Of a DNA stretch of 64,000 nucleotides, positions 10,099 to 17,787 are shown piece by piece. The notes under the pieces were generated by a model. The model was given only the letters and a program-made list of their open reading frames with translations. It did no database searches and was not told the origin of the DNA. The stretch comes from an uncultured Pseudomonas sp. (GTDB lineage: Bacteria > Pseudomonadota > Gammaproteobacteria > Pseudomonadales > Pseudomonadaceae). Every line of letters starts with the position of its first letter. The first letter of the stretch is position 1. The stretch spans positions 1-64,000 of the forward strand of contig NZ_CAMPHI010000005.1 of NCBI RefSeq assembly GCF_946885955.1, given 5' to 3'. Made by a program: the position numbers and the translations under genes.

Positions 10099-12138
10099 AT
10101 GAGTTATCAGGTTCTTGCACGTAAATGGCGTCCGCGCTCGTTTCGCGAAATGGTTGGCCAGACCCATGTGCTCAAGGCACTGATCAACGCCCTGGATAGC
10201 CAGCGCCTGCATCATGCCTATCTGTTTACCGGCACTCGGGGCGTGGGTAAGACCACCATCGCGCGGATTATCGCCAAGTGCCTGAACTGCGAGGCGGGCA
10301 TCAGCTCGACCCCTTGCGGGGTGTGTTCGATCTGCAAGGAGATCGACGAGGGCCGTTTCGTCGACCTGATCGAAGTCGACGCCGCGAGTCGGACCAAGGT
10401 CGAAGACACCCGCGAACTGCTCGACAACGTGCAGTACTCGCCGAGCCGTGGGCGCTTCAAGGTCTACCTGATCGACGAAGTGCACATGCTTTCGTCGCAC
10501 TCATTCAATGCCTTGCTGAAGACATTGGAAGAGCCGCCGCCCCACGTCAAATTCCTGCTGGCCACCACTGATCCGCAGAAACTGCCGGTCACCATCCTGT
10601 CACGCTGCCTGCAGTTCTCGTTGAAGAACATGCCGCCCGAGCGGGTGGTCGAGCACCTCAGTCATGTACTGGCTGCGGAAAGTATTCCGTTCGAGGTGGA
10701 TGCGCTCTGGTTGCTCGGCCGCGCCGCCGACGGTTCGATGCGCGATGCGATGAGTTTGACCGATCAGGCCATCGCCTTCGGCGAGGGTAAGGTGCTGGCC
10801 GCCGACGTGCGGGCAATGCTCGGTACCCTCGATCATGGTCAGGTCTATGGCGTATTGCAGGCCTTGCTCGAAGGTGATGCGCGTGCGCTTATCGAGGCCG
10901 TGCGCCACCTGGCCGAGCAGGGGCCGGACTGGAATGGCGTGCTGGCGGAAATGCTCAACGTGCTGCATCGCGTGGCCGTCGCTCAAGCCCTGCCTGATGC
11001 CATCGACAATGGCCAGGGCGATCGCGACCGGGTGCTGGCGCTCGCCGAAGTGCTGCCGGCCGAGGATGTGCAGTTCTACTATCAGATGGGTCTGATCGGT
11101 CGCCGCGACTTACCGCTGGCGCCTGATCCTCGCAGCGGCTTCGAAATGGTGTTGTTGCGGATGTTGGCGTTTCGGCCCGCGGGTACGGACGCCGTGCCCA
11201 GGGTGGCGCTAAAGCCGCTGGGGATTAGCCAGGCCACTGCTGATCCCCGTGCCAACCCAGTGGCCGGCGCCGCCATGGTGGCGCCGGTCGTCGTTGCGCC
11301 CAGTCCGGAGCCCAGCGCTCCAGCAATCCAGGCGCCGAACGCCAGCGCACCTGTAGTGGCTGAACCGGCCCGGGTGGTTGAGGCGACTCCTGAACCGCTC
11401 GCGGCGGAACCGCCAGCCGTGCCCGAGCTGTCTAATGCCTTGCCGAGCGATCAAGCGAAATCGCTGCACGTCGCTGCGGTTGAAGATCTGCCCTGGGAGG
11501 AACCGAGCGTTGTAGCTGAACCTTCAGCGCCCAACATGCCGGTCGAGCCCCTGACGCCCGTGGCAGAAATTCCCGAAGTAGCGGCGGATGCCGATAGCCA
11601 GGGTGAAGACGACGGGCCACCTCCCAGTGATTACGATTACATGGAAATGGACGCCGAGTCGTTCGATTACGATTTCGGCGCTGTAATAAGCGAGCAGGCA
11701 GCGGAGCCGGAAGTGCTTCCTGCCGCACAACCGGCCACTGGGCTAGCTGCGGACTGGCTGGAGCTGTTCCCCAAGCTAGGTCTGTCCGGGATGACCGGCA
11801 ACATTGGCGCCAACTGCACCCTGATGTCGGTGGAGGGCGATAACTGGTTATTGCACCTGGACCCCGGCCATAGCGCACTGTTCAATGCGACACAGCAGCG
11901 TCGTTTGAACGATGCGCTGAACCAATACCACGGGCGCGAGCTGGTTCTGCAGATCGAGTTGCGTAAGCCCGAACAGGAAACTCCTGCACAGGCGGCCGCA
12001 CGTAAGCGCGCCAATCGCCAGCGCGAAGCCGAGGCCTCGATCCATAACGACCCGGTAGTGCAGCAGATGATTCAGCAGTTCGCCGCGGTAGTCCGCGCGG
12101 ACAGCATCGAACCCCTGGATACTCCAGTAAACCCCTGA
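10099..12138 (+). CDS. dnaX: DNA polymerase III subunits gamma and tau
   Basis: This 679-residue clamp-loader ATPase joins the replicative polymerases and loads the sliding clamp. Walker A GTRGVGKT is at about residues 45-52. Zinc ligands are C64, C73, C76 and C79. Walker B/DEAx is IDEVH at 125-129, followed by sensor 1 and the AAA+ lid. Residues about 370-560 are a Pro/Ala/Glu-rich linker, and the last 120 residues form the tau-specific polymerase-binding domain. I saw no A AAA AAG slippery site like that in E. coli, so a gamma form, if made, would arise another way. ybaB follows after 18 bases. Confidence 0.96.
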   Translation: MSYQVLARKWRPRSFREMVGQTHVLKALINALDSQRLHHAYLFTGTRGVGKTTIARIIAKCLNCEAGISSTPCGVCSICKEIDEGRFVDLIEVDAASRTKVEDTRELLDNVQYSPSRGRFKVYLIDEVHMLSSHSFNALLKTLEEPPPHVKFLLATTDPQKLPVTILSRCLQFSLKNMPPERVVEHLSHVLAAESIPFEVDALWLLGRAADGSMRDAMSLTDQAIAFGEGKVLAADVRAMLGTLDHGQVYGVLQALLEGDARALIEAVRHLAEQGPDWNGVLAEMLNVLHRVAVAQALPDAIDNGQGDRDRVLALAEVLPAEDVQFYYQMGLIGRRDLPLAPDPRSGFEMVLLRMLAFRPAGTDAVPRVALKPLGISQATADPRANPVAGAAMVAPVVVAPSPEPSAPAIQAPNASAPVVAEPARVVEATPEPLAAEPPAVPELSNALPSDQAKSLHVAAVEDLPWEEPSVVAEPSAPNMPVEPLTPVAEIPEVAADADSQGEDDGPPPSDYDYMEMDAESFDYDFGAVISEQAAEPEVLPAAQPATGLAADWLELFPKLGLSGMTGNIGANCTLMSVEGDNWLLHLDPGHSALFNATQQRRLNDALNQYHGRELVLQIELRKPEQETPAQAAARKRANRQREAEASIHNDPVVQQMIQQFAAVVRADSIEPLDTPVNP

Positions 12139-12156
12139 ATACCGAGGACTAGCACC

Positions 12157-12483
12157 ATGATGAAAGGTGGCATGGCCGGCCTGATGAAGCAGGCCCAGCA
12201 GATGCAGGAAAAGATGCAGAGGATGCAGGAAGAGTTGGCGAATGCCGAAGTGACCGGACAATCCGGCGCCGGCTTGGTCAGCGTGGTGATGACCGGTCGA
12301 CACGATGTCAAACGCGTCAGCCTGGACGACAGCCTGATGCAGGAAGACAAGGAAATCCTCGAGGACCTGATTGCCGCTGCAGTCAACGATGCGGTGCGCA
12401 AGATCGAGCAGAGCAGCCAGGAAAAGATGTCCGGCATGACTGCGGGCATGCAACTGCCTCCCGGTATGAAGCTGCCTTTCTAA
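12157..12483 (+). CDS. YbaB/EbfC family nucleoid-associated protein
   Basis: The protein has 108 residues. Members form dimers that bind DNA and are encoded between dnaX and recR in many bacteria. The N-terminal Met/Gln-rich helix ([20 protein letters not shown], from about residue 8) and the beta-sheet region with [19 protein letters not shown] are typical of the family. The Met-rich tail ([18 protein letters not shown]) is also typical. It is cotranscribed with dnaX by spacing. In this window recR is not directly behind it: 2.3 kb of stress-type genes intervene. Confidence 0.92.
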   Translation: MMKGGMAGLMKQAQQMQEKMQRMQEELANAEVTGQSGAGLVSVVMTGRHDVKRVSLDDSLMQEDKEILEDLIAAAVNDAVRKIEQSSQEKMSGMTAGMQLPPGMKLPF

Positions 12484-12708
12484 GACCGTTTCGGCAACGC
12501 CCTGATCGCAGCGGCTGCGACTAAGCCCGCTGATGACAGATGCCTGCGCAGCGACGTATCTCTACGGCGCTGCGCTGCCGCCCTGCTTTTACAAGCAACC
12601 GGAATATGCTGCAACGGCAATGTCGGTTAGTTTGCGGTGTCAGCGAATGGTGTTAACGGTCGGCACTATCCTGTCTCTTTCTTTTAATTAAATCTCTACA
12701 GGTCTTCT

Positions 12709-12924
12709 GTGATCGAAGCGCTGTTCGCTTCGTTGTTTTCGCTTGCCATTAATTTGCTATTCGGTTTGCTGTTTAGTGTATTTAATATGGCGCTGAGATA
12801 TCAGCCTAAACAGGCGCTTGTGTGTGTTTGCTGTTTCAGTAGGCAGGCGCTTGTTATTGATATAGTTATATTGGTTATTGTCGGCCGCTTGCCTTATTTG
12901 TTAATGCTTAAATGTTTAAAATGA
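12709..12924 (+). CDS. Doubtful small hydrophobic protein
   Basis: The frame encodes 71 residues from a GTG at 12709 with a weak ACAGG six bases upstream. Two hydrophobic segments (about residues 4-27 and 47-66) could be membrane helices around a Cys-containing loop (CVCCFS). I recognise no family, and AT-rich DNA readily encodes hydrophobic stretches by chance, so this may not be a gene. Confidence 0.22.
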   Translation: MIEALFASLFSLAINLLFGLLFSVFNMALRYQPKQALVCVCCFSRQALVIDIVILVIVGRLPYLLMLKCLK

Positions 12925-12981
12925 AATCAAATAGCTAGCAACCATTCGTCTGCCATGAACTTGGTGAGATGAACGTATGTT

Positions 12982-13008
12982 GAACTCTCTGTCTTAAGCT
13001 TATTCAAA
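12982..13008 (+). promoter_or_regulatory. Candidate AlgU/RpoE-type promoter
   Basis: GAACTC (12982-12987), a 16-base spacer and TCAAA (13004-13008) resemble the envelope-stress sigma consensus (GAACTT, 16-17 bases, TCTGA or TCAAA). It would start transcription near 13014, about 85 bases ahead of the first KGG gene. A stress sigma factor would suit these genes, but the match is partial. Confidence 0.3.
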
Positions 13009-13097
13009 AATCGTGACAGGTTAATTTTTTGTAGGGCCGCAATCATGTGAACTGTCTTCCATCTATCGACTAACGAGAGCGAAGCAGGAGAAGGCAA

Positions 13098-13280
13098 ATG
13101 GCAGATAAAGGCAATATGAGCGTGCGCGATGCAGGTCGCAAGGGTGGTAAAACCACTTCTGCCACTCATGACCATGAGTTTTATGAAGAAATTGGCCACA
13201 AAGGTGGCACCAAGGGAGGCCGGCGTGTGCGTGAGCTGATCGAGGAAGGAAAGAGCGTGGAAGACAATAGCGGTAAATAA
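13098..13280 (+). CDS. KGG-repeat stress protein, type A (copy 1)
   Basis: The protein has 60 residues, is very hydrophilic and is probably disordered. It contains glycine-centred KGG motifs: GRKGGKTT, GHKGGTKGGRR and a closing RVRELIEEGK. These are the marks of the con-10/GsiB-like general-stress family, which I recall as induced by osmotic, desiccation or starvation stress. AGGAG lies ahead of the ATG (13086-13090). It shares the SATHDHEFYEEIGHKGG core with the gene at 13607, so I call these two type A. The molecular role of the family is not established. Confidence 0.85.
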   Translation: MADKGNMSVRDAGRKGGKTTSATHDHEFYEEIGHKGGTKGGRRVRELIEEGKSVEDNSGK

Positions 13281-13325
13281 ATAGTAGTTGTTGCGTTTTA
13301 TAGGCTTATAGCGAGGATTAAAGAA

Positions 13326-13571
13326 ATGGCCAATGAAGAGAAAAACTACGAGACGACTGAAAAGCAGGAAACTGAAAAGGGCAGTATGAGTGTGAGCGAA
13401 GCTGGACGTAAAGGTGGCGAAACGCGTAAAGAGCAACTTGGCCCGGAAGGTTACTCTGAACTTGGCAAGAAAGGTGGTCAGCGGGTTCGCGAGTTGGTTG
13501 AGGAAGGTAAGCGCGCTGAAGGTGAGGGCGAAGAAGAGGAAGCTAGTGAAGGTGAAAAAAGCGAATCCTGA
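13326..13571 (+). CDS. KGG-repeat stress protein, type B (copy 1)
   Basis: The protein has 81 residues. An acidic/polar N-terminus is followed by [20 protein letters not shown], one unit [12 protein letters not shown], then [11 protein letters not shown] and an acidic tail rich in Glu. It has no cysteine, signal peptide or hydrophobic core, as expected of a GsiB-like hydrophilic stress protein. It carries a single copy of the 20-residue unit that is repeated four times in the gene at 13887. It lies 45 bases after copy 1 of type A in the same orientation. Confidence 0.83.
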   Translation: MANEEKNYETTEKQETEKGSMSVSEAGRKGGETRKEQLGPEGYSELGKKGGQRVRELVEEGKRAEGEGEEEEASEGEKSES

Positions 13572-13606
13572 GACGTTGTTCCCATGCAACCAGAGGAGGT
13601 GCTCAA

Positions 13607-13819
13607 ATGGCTAGTAATAAAGGCGATATGAGTGTGAGTGAAGCGGGCCGCAAAGGTGGTCAAGCCACGTCTGCGACGCATGACCGCGAGTTCTATCAGG
13701 ATATAGGTCACCAGGGCGGTGAAGCCGGCGGTAAGAAAGGTGGTCAGCGAGTGCGCGAGCTTATCGAGGAAGGGAAGCAGGCTGAAAGTGAAAGCGACCC
13801 TAAGCGGCCATCGAGATGA
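13607..13819 (+). CDS. KGG-repeat stress protein, type A (copy 2)
   Basis: The protein has 70 residues with GRKGGQATSATHDREFYQDI, then [19 protein letters not shown] and a polar tail. It is clearly a paralog of the product at 13098 (shared SATHDxEFYxxIGHxGG). A strong AGAGGAGG ribosome site precedes the ATG, suggesting high expression. It is the third gene of the alternating A-B-A-B series. Confidence 0.84.
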   Translation: MASNKGDMSVSEAGRKGGQATSATHDREFYQDIGHQGGEAGGKKGGQRVRELIEEGKQAESESDPKRPSR

Positions 13820-13886
13820 GTGTCAACTGAAGTGAAGGGTTTGTTGTCATTTATCACGCATCCTATCGAATTAGGAGGAAGTAAAA

Positions 13887-14264
13887 ATGGCGAATACCGA
13901 GAAAAGTAACGAGAAAGGCAGTATGAGCGTCCGTGAGGCCGGTCAGAAAGGCGGTGAAATCCGCAAAGAACAACTCGGGCCAGAAGGTTATTCCGAGCTG
14001 GGTAAGAAAGGCGGTGAAACCCGTAAAGAACAATTGGGTTCTGAAGGGTATTCGGAGATGGGCCATAAGGGCGGCGAAACTCGCAAGGAGCAACTTGGCC
14101 CGGAAGGCTACTCCGAACTGGGCCACAAAGGTGGCGAGGCCCGTAAAGAACAGTTGGGGCCCGAAGGCTATTCGGAATTGGGACACAAAGGTGGCCAGCG
14201 GGTTCGTGAGTTGGTCGAGGAAGGTAAAAAGCAAGAAGGTGAAAAGCAAGAAGGTAATAGCTGA
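13887..14264 (+). CDS. KGG-repeat stress protein, type B with four tandem units (copy 2)
   Basis: The protein has 125 residues. After a short N-terminus (SMSVREAGQ), residues 21-100 consist of four 20-residue units of the form [20 protein letters not shown], then [15 protein letters not shown] and a Lys/Glu/Gly tail. A TTAGGAGG ribosome site lies ahead of the start. The number of units differs from the single one in the type B paralog at 13326, as in GsiB-type proteins whose repeat number varies. It is expected to be soluble and disordered. Confidence 0.86.
   Translation: MANTEKSNEKGSMSVREAGQKGGEIRKEQLGPEGYSELGKKGGETRKEQLGSEGYSEMGHKGGETRKEQLGPEGYSELGHKGGEARKEQLGPEGYSELGHKGGQRVRELVEEGKKQEGEKQEGNS
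13947..14186 (+). repeat. Four in-frame 60-bp tandem repeats
   Basis: Each 60-base unit encodes one 20-residue KGG block (residues 21-40, 41-60, 61-80 and 81-100 of the gene at 13887). Units differ mostly at third codon positions, so they are not brand-new duplications. The unit also occurs once in the gene at 13326. Unequal recombination here would change protein length without shifting the frame. Confidence 0.9.
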
Positions 14265-14467
14265 TTAATTCACCTGTATCCTTTTGCCGTGGCCGCAGCG
14301 AGCACGCGGTCTTGTCGAAGAGCCAAGGCTGCGATAAAGAGACGTAGTGGTAAGTAAGCGCAGTGGCAAGTAAGTGCAGTGACAGGTTGCGCGGAATGCG
14401 GGAGTTTCCGCATTCCGTTATTTGTTATCCCGTTATTTCTAGAATCAACCGAATACTGGAGGCAATT

Positions 14468-14674
14468 ATGACCAGAGGAATGGGTGGTAGCTCTCCTTCC
14501 AATATTGCGCACCATTTGAAAGGCGTTAATTTCCCTGCGAGTAAAGAGCAACTCCTGGAGTGCGCTCGGAACAATAATGCGGATCAGGAGGTTCAGCAGA
14601 CGATCGAGCAGATGCCTGATACCCGGTACGGCGACATGGCCGAGGTAATGAAAGGTTATGGCGACGTGCATTGA
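14468..14674 (+). CDS. DUF2795 family small protein
   Basis: The protein has 68 residues. The ATG at 14468 follows GGAGG at five bases; an upstream ATG in the same frame has no such site. The sequence [20 protein letters not shown], then a helical middle ([22 protein letters not shown]) and [18 protein letters not shown] fits the DUF2795 family, small proteins often found near stress or dessication genes in pseudomonads. Function is unknown. It ends the block that began with the KGG genes and stands 92 bases ahead of recR. Confidence 0.72.
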   Translation: MTRGMGGSSPSNIAHHLKGVNFPASKEQLLECARNNNADQEVQQTIEQMPDTRYGDMAEVMKGYGDVH

Positions 14675-14766
14675 TGCCGAGTTACCCATCCCGGGGGGGC
14701 ATTGCATTGACGCTGGGGCGCGTGATGGGTATAACCGCGCGTCTATGCATTTACGGTTATTTCCCC

Positions 14767-15366
14767 ATGAGCTTCAGTCCGCTTATTCGTCAATTGATCG
14801 ATTCTCTGCGCATCCTACCGGGTGTGGGACAGAAAACCGCCCAGCGCATGGCCTTACAGATGCTCGAGCGCGATCGTGGGGGCGCTTTGCGTTTGGCCCA
14901 GGCATTGACCCAGGCAATGGAGGGGGTAGGGCATTGCAAACAATGCCGCAGCCTTAGCGAAGATGAGGTCTGCCATCTGTGCCTCGATTCGCGTCGCGAC
15001 GACAGCCTGCTCTGCGTGGTCGAGGGGCCGATGGATGTCTATGCAGTGGAACAGACTGGTTTCCGTGGCCGTTATTTCGTGCTCAAGGGTCACCTGTCCC
15101 CGCTCGACGGCCTTGGGCCGGAAGCCATCGGTATTCCCGAACTGCTGGCGCGGGTCGAGAGTGGTCGTTTCAGCGAGGTGATATTGGCGACCAACCCTAC
15201 AGTGGAAGGCGAGGCGACAGCTCATTACATTGCACAACTACTTGCCAACAAGGGCTTGATCGCCTCGCGTATTGCCCACGGCATGCCGCTAGGCGGCGAG
15301 TTGGAGTTGGTCGACGGCGGCACCTTGGCGCATTCGATTGCCGGACGTCGGCCGATCCAGCTATAA
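14767..15366 (+). CDS. recR: Recombination mediator protein RecR
   Basis: RecR acts with RecF and RecO to load RecA onto gapped DNA. The start at 14767 gives 199 residues, the usual RecR length; the frame is open 32 codons further upstream from a TTG but that part is not conserved. Residues show the N-terminal helix-hairpin-helix ([17 protein letters not shown]), a four-cysteine zinc motif (CKQC and CHLC near residues 57-72) and a TOPRIM domain ([12 protein letters not shown]). No good ribosome site is visible. In many bacteria recR directly follows ybaB; here the KGG/DUF2795 block separates them. Confidence 0.95.
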   Translation: MSFSPLIRQLIDSLRILPGVGQKTAQRMALQMLERDRGGALRLAQALTQAMEGVGHCKQCRSLSEDEVCHLCLDSRRDDSLLCVVEGPMDVYAVEQTGFRGRYFVLKGHLSPLDGLGPEAIGIPELLARVESGRFSEVILATNPTVEGEATAHYIAQLLANKGLIASRIAHGMPLGGELELVDGGTLAHSIAGRRPIQL

Positions 15367-15529
15367 GGCGCACCTCCGCGCTTTTCAGCGATGCTGTCCA
15401 TGCACCCAGTTCCGGACTGCGCTACTGGGATCCCATAGTCGAGAATGCCCTGTGGGATGGCGTATACCTCATCTTGTAAACCAAGCAAGCGCTCGGTATT
15501 TTCCCTGAAAACCTCAGTGGAAACTGCTC

Positions 15530-16678
15530 ATGTCTGCTTATCAAGAATACTTCGATGACTCCCACCAGCTGGTGCGAGATTCGGTCAGGCGTTTTGTCGA
15601 GCGGGAAATAGCTCCTGCCATTGATGCGTGGGAGGAAGCCGAAGAGTTTCCACGGGAGCTGTACCTCAAGGCGGGTGCTGCCGGCATTCTCGGTATCGGC
15701 TATCCGGAGCGTTATGGCGGTAGCCATGAGGGCGACGTTTTCGCCAAGGTCGCGGCCAGCGAAGAGTTGATGCGTTCCGGTTCGGGTGGTCTGGTGGCGG
15801 GCCTTGGGTCTCTCGATATCGGTTTGCCGCCGGTGGTGAAGTGGGCGCAGACCGAAGTACGGGAGCGCGTCGTGCCGCAGGTGCTGGCCGGTGAAAAAAT
15901 CATGGCGCTGGCGGTGACCGAGCCGTCAGGCGGTTCCGATGTGGCCAACCTGAAAACCCGAGCAGTGCGGGATGGCGATTTCTACCGGGTCAGTGGCAGC
16001 AAAACCTTTATCACCAGCGGCGTGCGCGCCGACTATTACACGGTAGCGGTGCGCACCGGCGGCGAGGGTTTCGCTGGCATCAGCTTACTGCTGATCGAGA
16101 AAGATACGCCGGGCTTCACCATTGGCCGCAAGCTGAAGAAGATGGGCTGGTGGGCCTCGGACACCGCCGAATTGTTCTTCGACGATTGCCAGGTGCCGGT
16201 AACCAACCTGATCGGTGCGCAGAACATGGGCTTTGCCTGCATCATGGCCAATTTCCAAAGCGAGCGGTTGTCGCTGGCGATCATGGCCAATATGACCGCG
16301 CAACTGGCGCTCGAAGAGTCGCTTCGCTGGGCCAAGGAGCGCGAGGCGTTCGGCAAACCCATTGGAAAGTTTCAGGTGCTGAAACATCGCTTGGCGGAAA
16401 TGGCCACGCAGTTGGAGGTATCCCGCGAGTTCACTTATCGCCAGGCGGCAAAGATGGCAGCGGGCAAAAGTGTGATCAAGGAGATTTCCATGGCCAAGAA
16501 TTTCGCCACCGACGTGGCCGACCGGGTGACCTACGACGCAGTGCAGCTGCTCGGCGGCATGGGCTATATGCGCGAGAGCCTGGTGGAACGGCTGTATCGC
16601 GACAACCGCATTCTTTCAATTGGCGGCGGTTCGCGGGAAATCATGAACGAGATCATCAGCAAGCAGATGGGCCTGTAG
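15530..16678 (+). CDS. Acyl-CoA dehydrogenase
   Basis: This 382-residue flavoenzyme makes the trans-2,3 double bond in acyl-CoA substrates. It has the standard helical N-domain, beta-domain (VTEPSGGSDVANLKT) and helical C-domain (REAFGKPIGKFQVLKHRLAE). The short-chain-type catalytic glutamate of the C-terminal YEG motif is replaced (SIGGGSREIMNEII), whereas E245 in FQSERLSLA occupies the position used by long-chain and isovaleryl-CoA enzymes. It is therefore probably of that subgroup; the substrate cannot be told. It follows recR, an order I recall from other Pseudomonas, and is closed by a strong terminator. Confidence 0.93.
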   Translation: MSAYQEYFDDSHQLVRDSVRRFVEREIAPAIDAWEEAEEFPRELYLKAGAAGILGIGYPERYGGSHEGDVFAKVAASEELMRSGSGGLVAGLGSLDIGLPPVVKWAQTEVRERVVPQVLAGEKIMALAVTEPSGGSDVANLKTRAVRDGDFYRVSGSKTFITSGVRADYYTVAVRTGGEGFAGISLLLIEKDTPGFTIGRKLKKMGWWASDTAELFFDDCQVPVTNLIGAQNMGFACIMANFQSERLSLAIMANMTAQLALEESLRWAKEREAFGKPIGKFQVLKHRLAEMATQLEVSREFTYRQAAKMAAGKSVIKEISMAKNFATDVADRVTYDAVQLLGGMGYMRESLVERLYRDNRILSIGGGSREIMNEIISKQMGL

Positions 16679-16706
16679 CCCGCCAAGGCCTGGACGGACA
16701 CCGGAA

Positions 16707-16740
16707 AAAAACAAGCCCCGCATGTGCGGGGCTTGTTTTT
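16707..16740. terminator. Bidirectional rho-independent terminator
   Basis: AAAAACAAGCCCCGC (16707-16721) pairs perfectly with GCGGGGCTTGTTTTT (16726-16740) around a four-base ATGT loop. It lies between the convergent acyl-CoA dehydrogenase and cold-shock genes and suits both. Confidence 0.9.
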
Positions 16741-16755
16741 GAACAGGACAGAGGC

Positions 16756-16968
16756 TTAAGCCACCTGTACCTCTTCAGCTTGCATACCTTTCTGGCCACG
16801 AGCGGGCACGTAGGTAACGGTTTGGCCTTCTTTCAGGCTTTTGAAACCGTCGCTCTGGATTGCTTTGAAGTGCACGAACAGATCATCGCCGCCGTTAGCC
16901 GGGGTGATGAAGCCGAAGCCCTTCTCATCGTTGAACCATTTGACGGTGCCAGTTTCGCGATTAGCCAT
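16756..16968 (-). CDS. Cold-shock (CSD) family protein
   Basis: This 70-residue single OB-fold protein binds single-stranded nucleic acid and acts as an RNA chaperone. RNP1 is KGFGFITP (about residues 16-23) and RNP2 is DLFVHFKAI (about 29-37); [11 protein letters not shown] at the N-terminus is typical. It resembles the CapB/CspA-type proteins of pseudomonads. The 250 bases upstream carry no other gene and probably include the promoter and a leader. Whether it is cold-induced or constitutive cannot be read from the sequence. Confidence 0.95.
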   Translation of the reverse strand: MANRETGTVKWFNDEKGFGFITPANGGDDLFVHFKAIQSDGFKSLKEGQTVTYVPARGQKGMQAEEVQVA

Positions 16969-17219
16969 GATGTTTCTCTTAAATCAATACGAATTGCGGT
17001 GCCAGAGTCTTCATAGCACCTATGCGGTTGCTGATAACTACAGTTCAGCGCGTTCATTCTAGGCCGTTTTTTCTTTGCGTGCTGGGATTGAAGCAAATTA
17101 GCTGCGAATTGCTCGCAGAAAATTCGACATTTTACGTTGGCGAGAGGTTTTCCCTGGCAAAAGCGCCACTGCCTCGTCCCGGTTTCAGGCTGGTTGAGGC
17201 TGCGAGCACGGTCGGCTGG

Positions 17220-17672
17220 CTACTGGCGGACCTGCTGAAAGTTGTTCCGCAGTGCGATCAGTTGGTCTTTCAGGGCCAGTAACTGATCGACCGGTTGCCC
17301 GCTGGCTTCGACGATGCAGCTGGGAATCGTGGTGGCTTGTTCGCGCAAGGCGCGACCTTTATCGGTCAGGTACAGTTCGACCACGCGTTCGTCCACTTTG
17401 CTGCGCGTCCGTTTGATCATCCCCTCGGCTTCCAGGCGCTTTAGCAGCGGGGTCAATGAGCCCGGGTCGGTCAGCAGGCGCGCGCTGATTTCGCCGACGG
17501 TAATGCCGTCGGCCTGCCACAGCACCATCATTGCCAGGTATTGCGGGTAAGTCAGGCCCAGCTTCTGCAAAAGTGGCTTGTACACTTTGGTCATCTGCAG
17601 TGAGGCCGAATAGAGGGCAAAGCATAATTGGTTATCGAGCAGCAGCTCGGCACAGGGCGGTTGCGTAGCCAT
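17220..17672 (-). CDS. ohrR: MarR family regulator, OhrR-type
   Basis: The protein has 150 residues. The N-terminal LLDNQLCFALYSAS places a cysteine at residue 17, the peroxide-reactive cysteine position of OhrR. The middle is a winged helix (TVGEISARLLTDPGSLTPLLKRLEAEG, residues about 58-84, wing with RSKVDERVV). OhrR represses the organic hydroperoxide resistance gene ohr until oxidised. Unusually, no ohr gene is on either side in this window: the neighbours are a cold-shock gene and the large signalling gene. The regulator may act at a distance or on another target. Confidence 0.82.
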   Translation of the reverse strand: MATQPPCAELLLDNQLCFALYSASLQMTKVYKPLLQKLGLTYPQYLAMMVLWQADGITVGEISARLLTDPGSLTPLLKRLEAEGMIKRTRSKVDERVVELYLTDKGRALREQATTIPSCIVEASGQPVDQLLALKDQLIALRNNFQQVRQ

Positions 17673-17715
17673 TTGGGTACTCCAGCGGCATAGACGGATG
17701 GGCTTAATTTAGCGC

Positions 17716-17739
17716 GCCAACTAACTCGATGCCAACTAA
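17716..17739. promoter_or_regulatory. Direct repeat upstream of the OhrR gene
   Basis: GCCAACTAA occurs at 17716-17724 and 17731-17739, a 15-base period, within 70 bases upstream of the ohrR start. A direct repeat in a short regulator-gene leader may be a binding site, but it is not the palindrome expected of MarR proteins, so the role is open. Confidence 0.3.
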
Positions 17740-17787
17740 TAGCGAGCTGCCCGACCTTATCTATTACCAGTCCATCCTGACGTTGCG

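Larger units (their letters stand above)
12484..13097. other. AT-rich intergenic region after ybaB
   Basis: This stretch of more than 600 bases has visibly lower GC than its surroundings (runs such as TTTCTTTTAATTAAAT near 12680 and AATGTTTAAAATGAAATC near 12910). It contains one doubtful GTG-initiated hydrophobic reading frame (12709-12924) and a candidate extracytoplasmic-stress promoter (12982-13008). It marks the left edge of the block separating ybaB from recR. Confidence 0.6.

Noticed and set aside
10099..12138. Programmed frameshift site in dnaX
   Set aside because: No A AAA AAG-type slippery heptamer was found on reading through the gene, so I do not call a gamma frameshift.
13947..14186. 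Regular 60-bp repeats considered as a CRISPR-like array
   Set aside because: Units are contiguous with no spacers and encode an in-frame protein repeat.
14671..14766. N-terminal extension of RecR from a TTG at 14671
   Set aside because: The added 32 residues are not part of the family; the ATG at 14767 gives the standard 199-residue protein.
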